8,048 nucleotides of DNA, taken from assembly GCA_002278985.1 (NCBI GenBank), contig NCJP01000085.1, forward strand, positions 1 through 8,048, given 5' to 3'. The notes below the pieces were generated by a model. That model was not told the DNA's origin. It saw only the letters and a program-made list of their open reading frames with translations, and searched no databases. Each line of letters begins with the position of its first letter. The first letter of the stretch is position 1. This DNA is from Erythrobacter sp. 34-65-8. GTDB lineage: Bacteria; Pseudomonadota; Alphaproteobacteria; Sphingomonadales; Sphingomonadaceae. Positions 6,492-8,048 of the stretch are shown here, piece after piece. The position numbers were made by a program, and so were the translations under genes.

Positions 6492-7574
6492 TCAATACTC
6501 CCCCACCAGAACATCGGTGTAGAGTTCACCGGGCACAGGCTCTGGTGAATTTTCTGCGAAATCAGCCGATTCAGCCACGACCTTGCGAATGTCCTTGTCG
6601 ATCGCCTTCAATTCGTCCTCGGTCTTGCCCTGCTCCAGCAGGGTCTTCTTCAGGCCTTCGATCGGGTCGCGGTTGTCCCGTACGTCCTGCACTTCCTCGC
6701 GGCTGCGGTACTTGGCCGGATCAGACATCGAATGTCCGCGATAGCGGTAGGTGACGCATTCGAGCAGGACCGGGCCCTTGCCGCTGCGAACGTGGGCAAA
6801 GGCGATTTCGGCGGCCTGGCGGACCTGGAGCACGTCCATCCCGTCAACTTTCATGCCCGGAATGCGGAAGGCGGTGCCCCGGCGATAGAATTCGGTTTCC
6901 GCGCTGGAACGGCCCACGGCAGTACCCATGGCATAGCCGTTGTTCTCGATCACGAACACGATCGGCAGCCCCCACAGGGCGGCCATGTTGAAGGTTTCGT
7001 AGACCTGCCCCTGGTTGGCTGCGCCATCACCGAAGTAGGCCAGGCAAAGTCCGCCATCGCCGCGATACTGGTGTGCCAGAGCGAGCCCGCCGCCCAGCGA
7101 CACCTGCGCGCCGACGATGCCGTGGCCGCCATAGAATTTGTGCTCGGTGCTGAACATGTGCATCGAGCCGCCCTTCCCCTTGGAGATCCCGGCCTGGCGC
7201 CCGGTCAGCTCGGCCATGATCACCTTGGGATCGATTCCGTAGGCCAGCATATGGCCATGGTCGCGATAGCCGGTGATCACGCTGTCACGCTCGTTATCAA
7301 GCGCCGATTGCAGGCCGATCGCCACCGCTTCCTGGCCGATATAGAGGTGGCAGAAACCACCGATAAGGCCGAGGCCGTAAAGTTGCCCGGCCTTCTCCTC
7401 AAACCGGCGGATCAGCAGCATCTGCTCGTAGAAATGCAGCATTTCTTCGGCGGTCGCCGGATATTTTGGCGCTTTTTCATGGGCATCCTGCAGTGAATGC
7501 AGAACGAAGGAACCATCGGCGGCAGCGGCTTTCTTGTCAGCCGGAGCCTTGCGGGTGCTGGCGGTCTTGGCCAA
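6492..7574 (-). CDS. pdhA: Pyruvate dehydrogenase E1 component, alpha subunit
   Basis: With the TTG start at 7574 the protein has 360 residues (MAKTASTRK...). It pairs with PdhB to form the E1 heterotetramer that binds thiamine diphosphate and decarboxylates pyruvate. Visible features: an Ala/Lys-rich N-terminal tail (1-35), the core start EEMLHFYEQMLLIRRFEEK (about 43-61), HLYIGQEA (76-83), GYRDHGHMLAYG (102-113), the thiamine diphosphate motif GDGAAN (182-187) ending at ENN (210-212), and the loop RYRGHSMSDP (277-286) found in E1 alpha subunits. TTG is preferred because AAGGA (7585-7589) lies ten bases upstream and homologs I recall begin MAKT; the longer GTG start at 7646 would add 24 residues without family resemblance and would overlap a possible promoter. 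The gene is first in a two-gene operon with pdhB. Length and motifs are ordinary for the family. Confidence 0.96.
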   Translation of the reverse strand: MAKTASTRKAPADKKAAAADGSFVLHSLQDAHEKAPKYPATAEEMLHFYEQMLLIRRFEEKAGQLYGLGLIGGFCHLYIGQEAVAIGLQSALDNERDSVITGYRDHGHMLAYGIDPKVIMAELTGRQAGISKGKGGSMHMFSTEHKFYGGHGIVGAQVSLGGGLALAHQYRGDGGLCLAYFGDGAANQGQVYETFNMAALWGLPIVFVIENNGYAMGTAVGRSSAETEFYRRGTAFRIPGMKVDGMDVLQVRQAAEIAFAHVRSGKGPVLLECVTYRYRGHSMSDPAKYRSREEVQDVRDNRDPIEGLKKTLLEQGKTEDELKAIDKDIRKVVAESADFAENSPEPVPGELYTDVLVGEY

Positions 7575-7584
7575 GATGCAACGA

Positions 7585-7589
7585 TCCTT
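7585..7589 (-). promoter_or_regulatory. Ribosome binding site of pdhA (supports TTG start)
   Basis: On the minus strand AAGGA lies ten bases upstream of TTG 7574. No comparable site was noted before the alternative GTG at 7646, so this site decides the pdhA start. Confidence 0.6.
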
Positions 7590-7635
7590 GCTTGGCCCGG
7601 CCCTGGGGAGGAGGCGGGCAGTTTTTGCTGCGCCA

Positions 7636-7665
7636 GCTATAGGCACAAGCCGTTACGGCACGCAA
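7636..7665 (-). promoter_or_regulatory. Possible pdhAB promoter
   Basis: On the minus strand TTGCGT (7665-7660) and TATAGC (7641-7636) are separated by 18 bases, a plausible housekeeping -35/-10 pair. Transcription would start near 7629, leaving a leader of about 55 bases before the pdhA TTG. The spacer contains an 11-bp palindrome (7649-7659). This is a pattern match by eye and alphaproteobacterial promoters are degenerate. Confidence 0.35.
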
Positions 7666-7673
7666 CGTTTGCG
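7649..7673. repeat. Two adjacent short inverted repeats upstream of pdhA (possible operator)
   Basis: GCCGT-T-ACGGC (7649-7659) and CGCAA-CGT-TTGCG (7661-7673) lie one base apart; both are perfect in their 5-base arms. They overlap the spacer and -35 of the candidate pdhA promoter, the right place for repressor binding. They are not followed by a T run on either strand, so a terminator is less likely. The rest of the 7575-7720 gap (146 bases) shows no further gene or RNA that I recognise. Confidence 0.35.
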
Positions 7674-7720
7674 GCCAGATGCATACGATTACAGCAGGTC
7701 GCCTCGCTTGCCGCAGCCCC

Positions 7721-8047
7721 TCAGGGTTGTGGTGCCGGTTCCAGCGGGAGAACCACCTCGTCCGGGTGAACCACGTTCAGGTTCTGGCGCAGCAGTTCGC
7801 CCGTCAGGTCGGGATCGGCATGGTCGGGATGGAGCAGGTCAATGCGGTTGCGCAGGACGTCCCGCTGCTCGCTGAGCGCCGCGATATGAGCCTCGCGCCG
7901 CTCAAGCAGTTCGAGGTTTTCCCGCCACGACAGCAGACCTCCCGGGCCGGCGATTACGAGACCCCCCATGACCAGCAGGGCGCCAAGAGCCAGCAAGTGG
8001 ACCAGCTGTTCCCTTGGCAGACTTATCTGATGTCCCTGGCGTGTCAT
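7721..8047 (-). CDS. FtsB/DivIC-like septum formation initiator protein
   Basis: A 108-residue bitopic membrane protein: a short cytoplasmic N-terminus (1-14), one membrane helix (about 15-33, LVHLLALGALLVMGGLVIA), a coiled coil rich in Leu, Glu and Arg (about 41-72), and a C-terminal segment HPDHADPDLTGELLRQNLNVVHPDEVVL (73-100, quoted here by its ends) resembling the conserved C-terminal part of FtsB/DivIC proteins, in which a DPD-like turn is followed by a short helix and a PDE(V/L)V strand. These proteins join FtsL and FtsQ in the periplasm to trigger septal wall synthesis. The position immediately upstream of pdhA is common in alphaproteobacteria (eno, ftsB-like, pdhA, pdhB). The ATG at 8047 is one base from the window edge, so its ribosome site cannot be seen and a longer start is possible. 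Confidence 0.85.
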   Translation of the reverse strand: MTRQGHQISLPREQLVHLLALGALLVMGGLVIAGPGGLLSWRENLELLERREAHIAALSEQRDVLRNRIDLLHPDHADPDLTGELLRQNLNVVHPDEVVLPLEPAPQP

Positions 8048-8048
8048 G

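Noticed and set aside
6732..7496. Plus-strand open frame of 254 residues opposite pdhA
   Set aside because: Antisense shadow of a strongly conserved enzyme gene, with His/Ala/Gly-rich composition.
7575..7646. GTG at 7646 as start of pdhA
   Set aside because: The added 24 residues have no family resemblance and overlap the predicted promoter; TTG 7574 has a good ribosome site.
1..8048. tRNA, rRNA, riboswitch, insertion sequence or CRISPR array
   Set aside because: Nothing resembling these was found on reading either strand; the window is almost fully covered by protein-coding genes.

Overview
The window looks like chromosomal DNA from a GC-rich alphaproteobacterium, most likely of the order Sphingomonadales (for example the Erythrobacteraceae/Sphingomonadaceae). 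The reasons are the ftsB-like / pdhA / pdhB gene order, a pyruvate dehydrogenase E1 beta subunit with its own N-terminal lipoyl domain, and a group of TadE/TadG pilus proteins of the kind I associate with sphingomonads. The taxonomic call is inference. I see no rRNA, tRNA, CRISPR array, insertion sequence or attachment site.

Left part (1-5102, plus strand): a run of six Flp/Tad-type pilus accessory genes. In order they are the 3' end of a TadG-like protein with a beta-rich repetitive C-terminus (to 836); a small TadE-like pseudopilin gene with an apparent one-base frameshift near 1010 (833-1256); an intact TadE-like pseudopilin (1253-1702); a gap of 96 bases; a 663-residue TadG-like protein with a von Willebrand factor A (vWA) domain (1799-3790); a TadE-like pseudopilin carrying an EF-hand-type calcium loop (3787-4380); and a further TadE-like protein with Ala instead of Gly at the expected prepilin peptidase site (4380-5102). 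Four of the five junctions are stop/start overlaps of 1-4 bases (833-836, 1253-1256, 3787-3790, 4380). This is the pattern of translationally coupled genes whose products are made together and probably assemble together. The core Tad machinery (ATPase, platform proteins, secretin, prepilin peptidase, major pilin) is not in the window.

Right part (5109-8047, minus strand): central metabolism and cell division. Reading leftwards there is an FtsB/DivIC-like septum protein (8047-7721), a 146-base gap with a possible promoter and two short inverted repeats, then pdhA (E1 alpha) and pdhB (E1 beta with lipoyl domain) separated by 3 bases. PdhA and PdhB form the thiamine-diphosphate-dependent E1 component of the pyruvate dehydrogenase complex, which feeds acetyl-CoA into the TCA cycle. 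The E2 and E3 genes are not here.

The pilus cluster and the pdh operon converge tail to tail with only six bases between their stop codons. The leads most worth following are the frameshifted pseudopilin, the pairing of a metal-site vWA protein with an EF-hand pseudopilin as a possible pilus-tip assembly, the Ala(-1) pseudopilin, and the paired inverted repeats upstream of pdhA.
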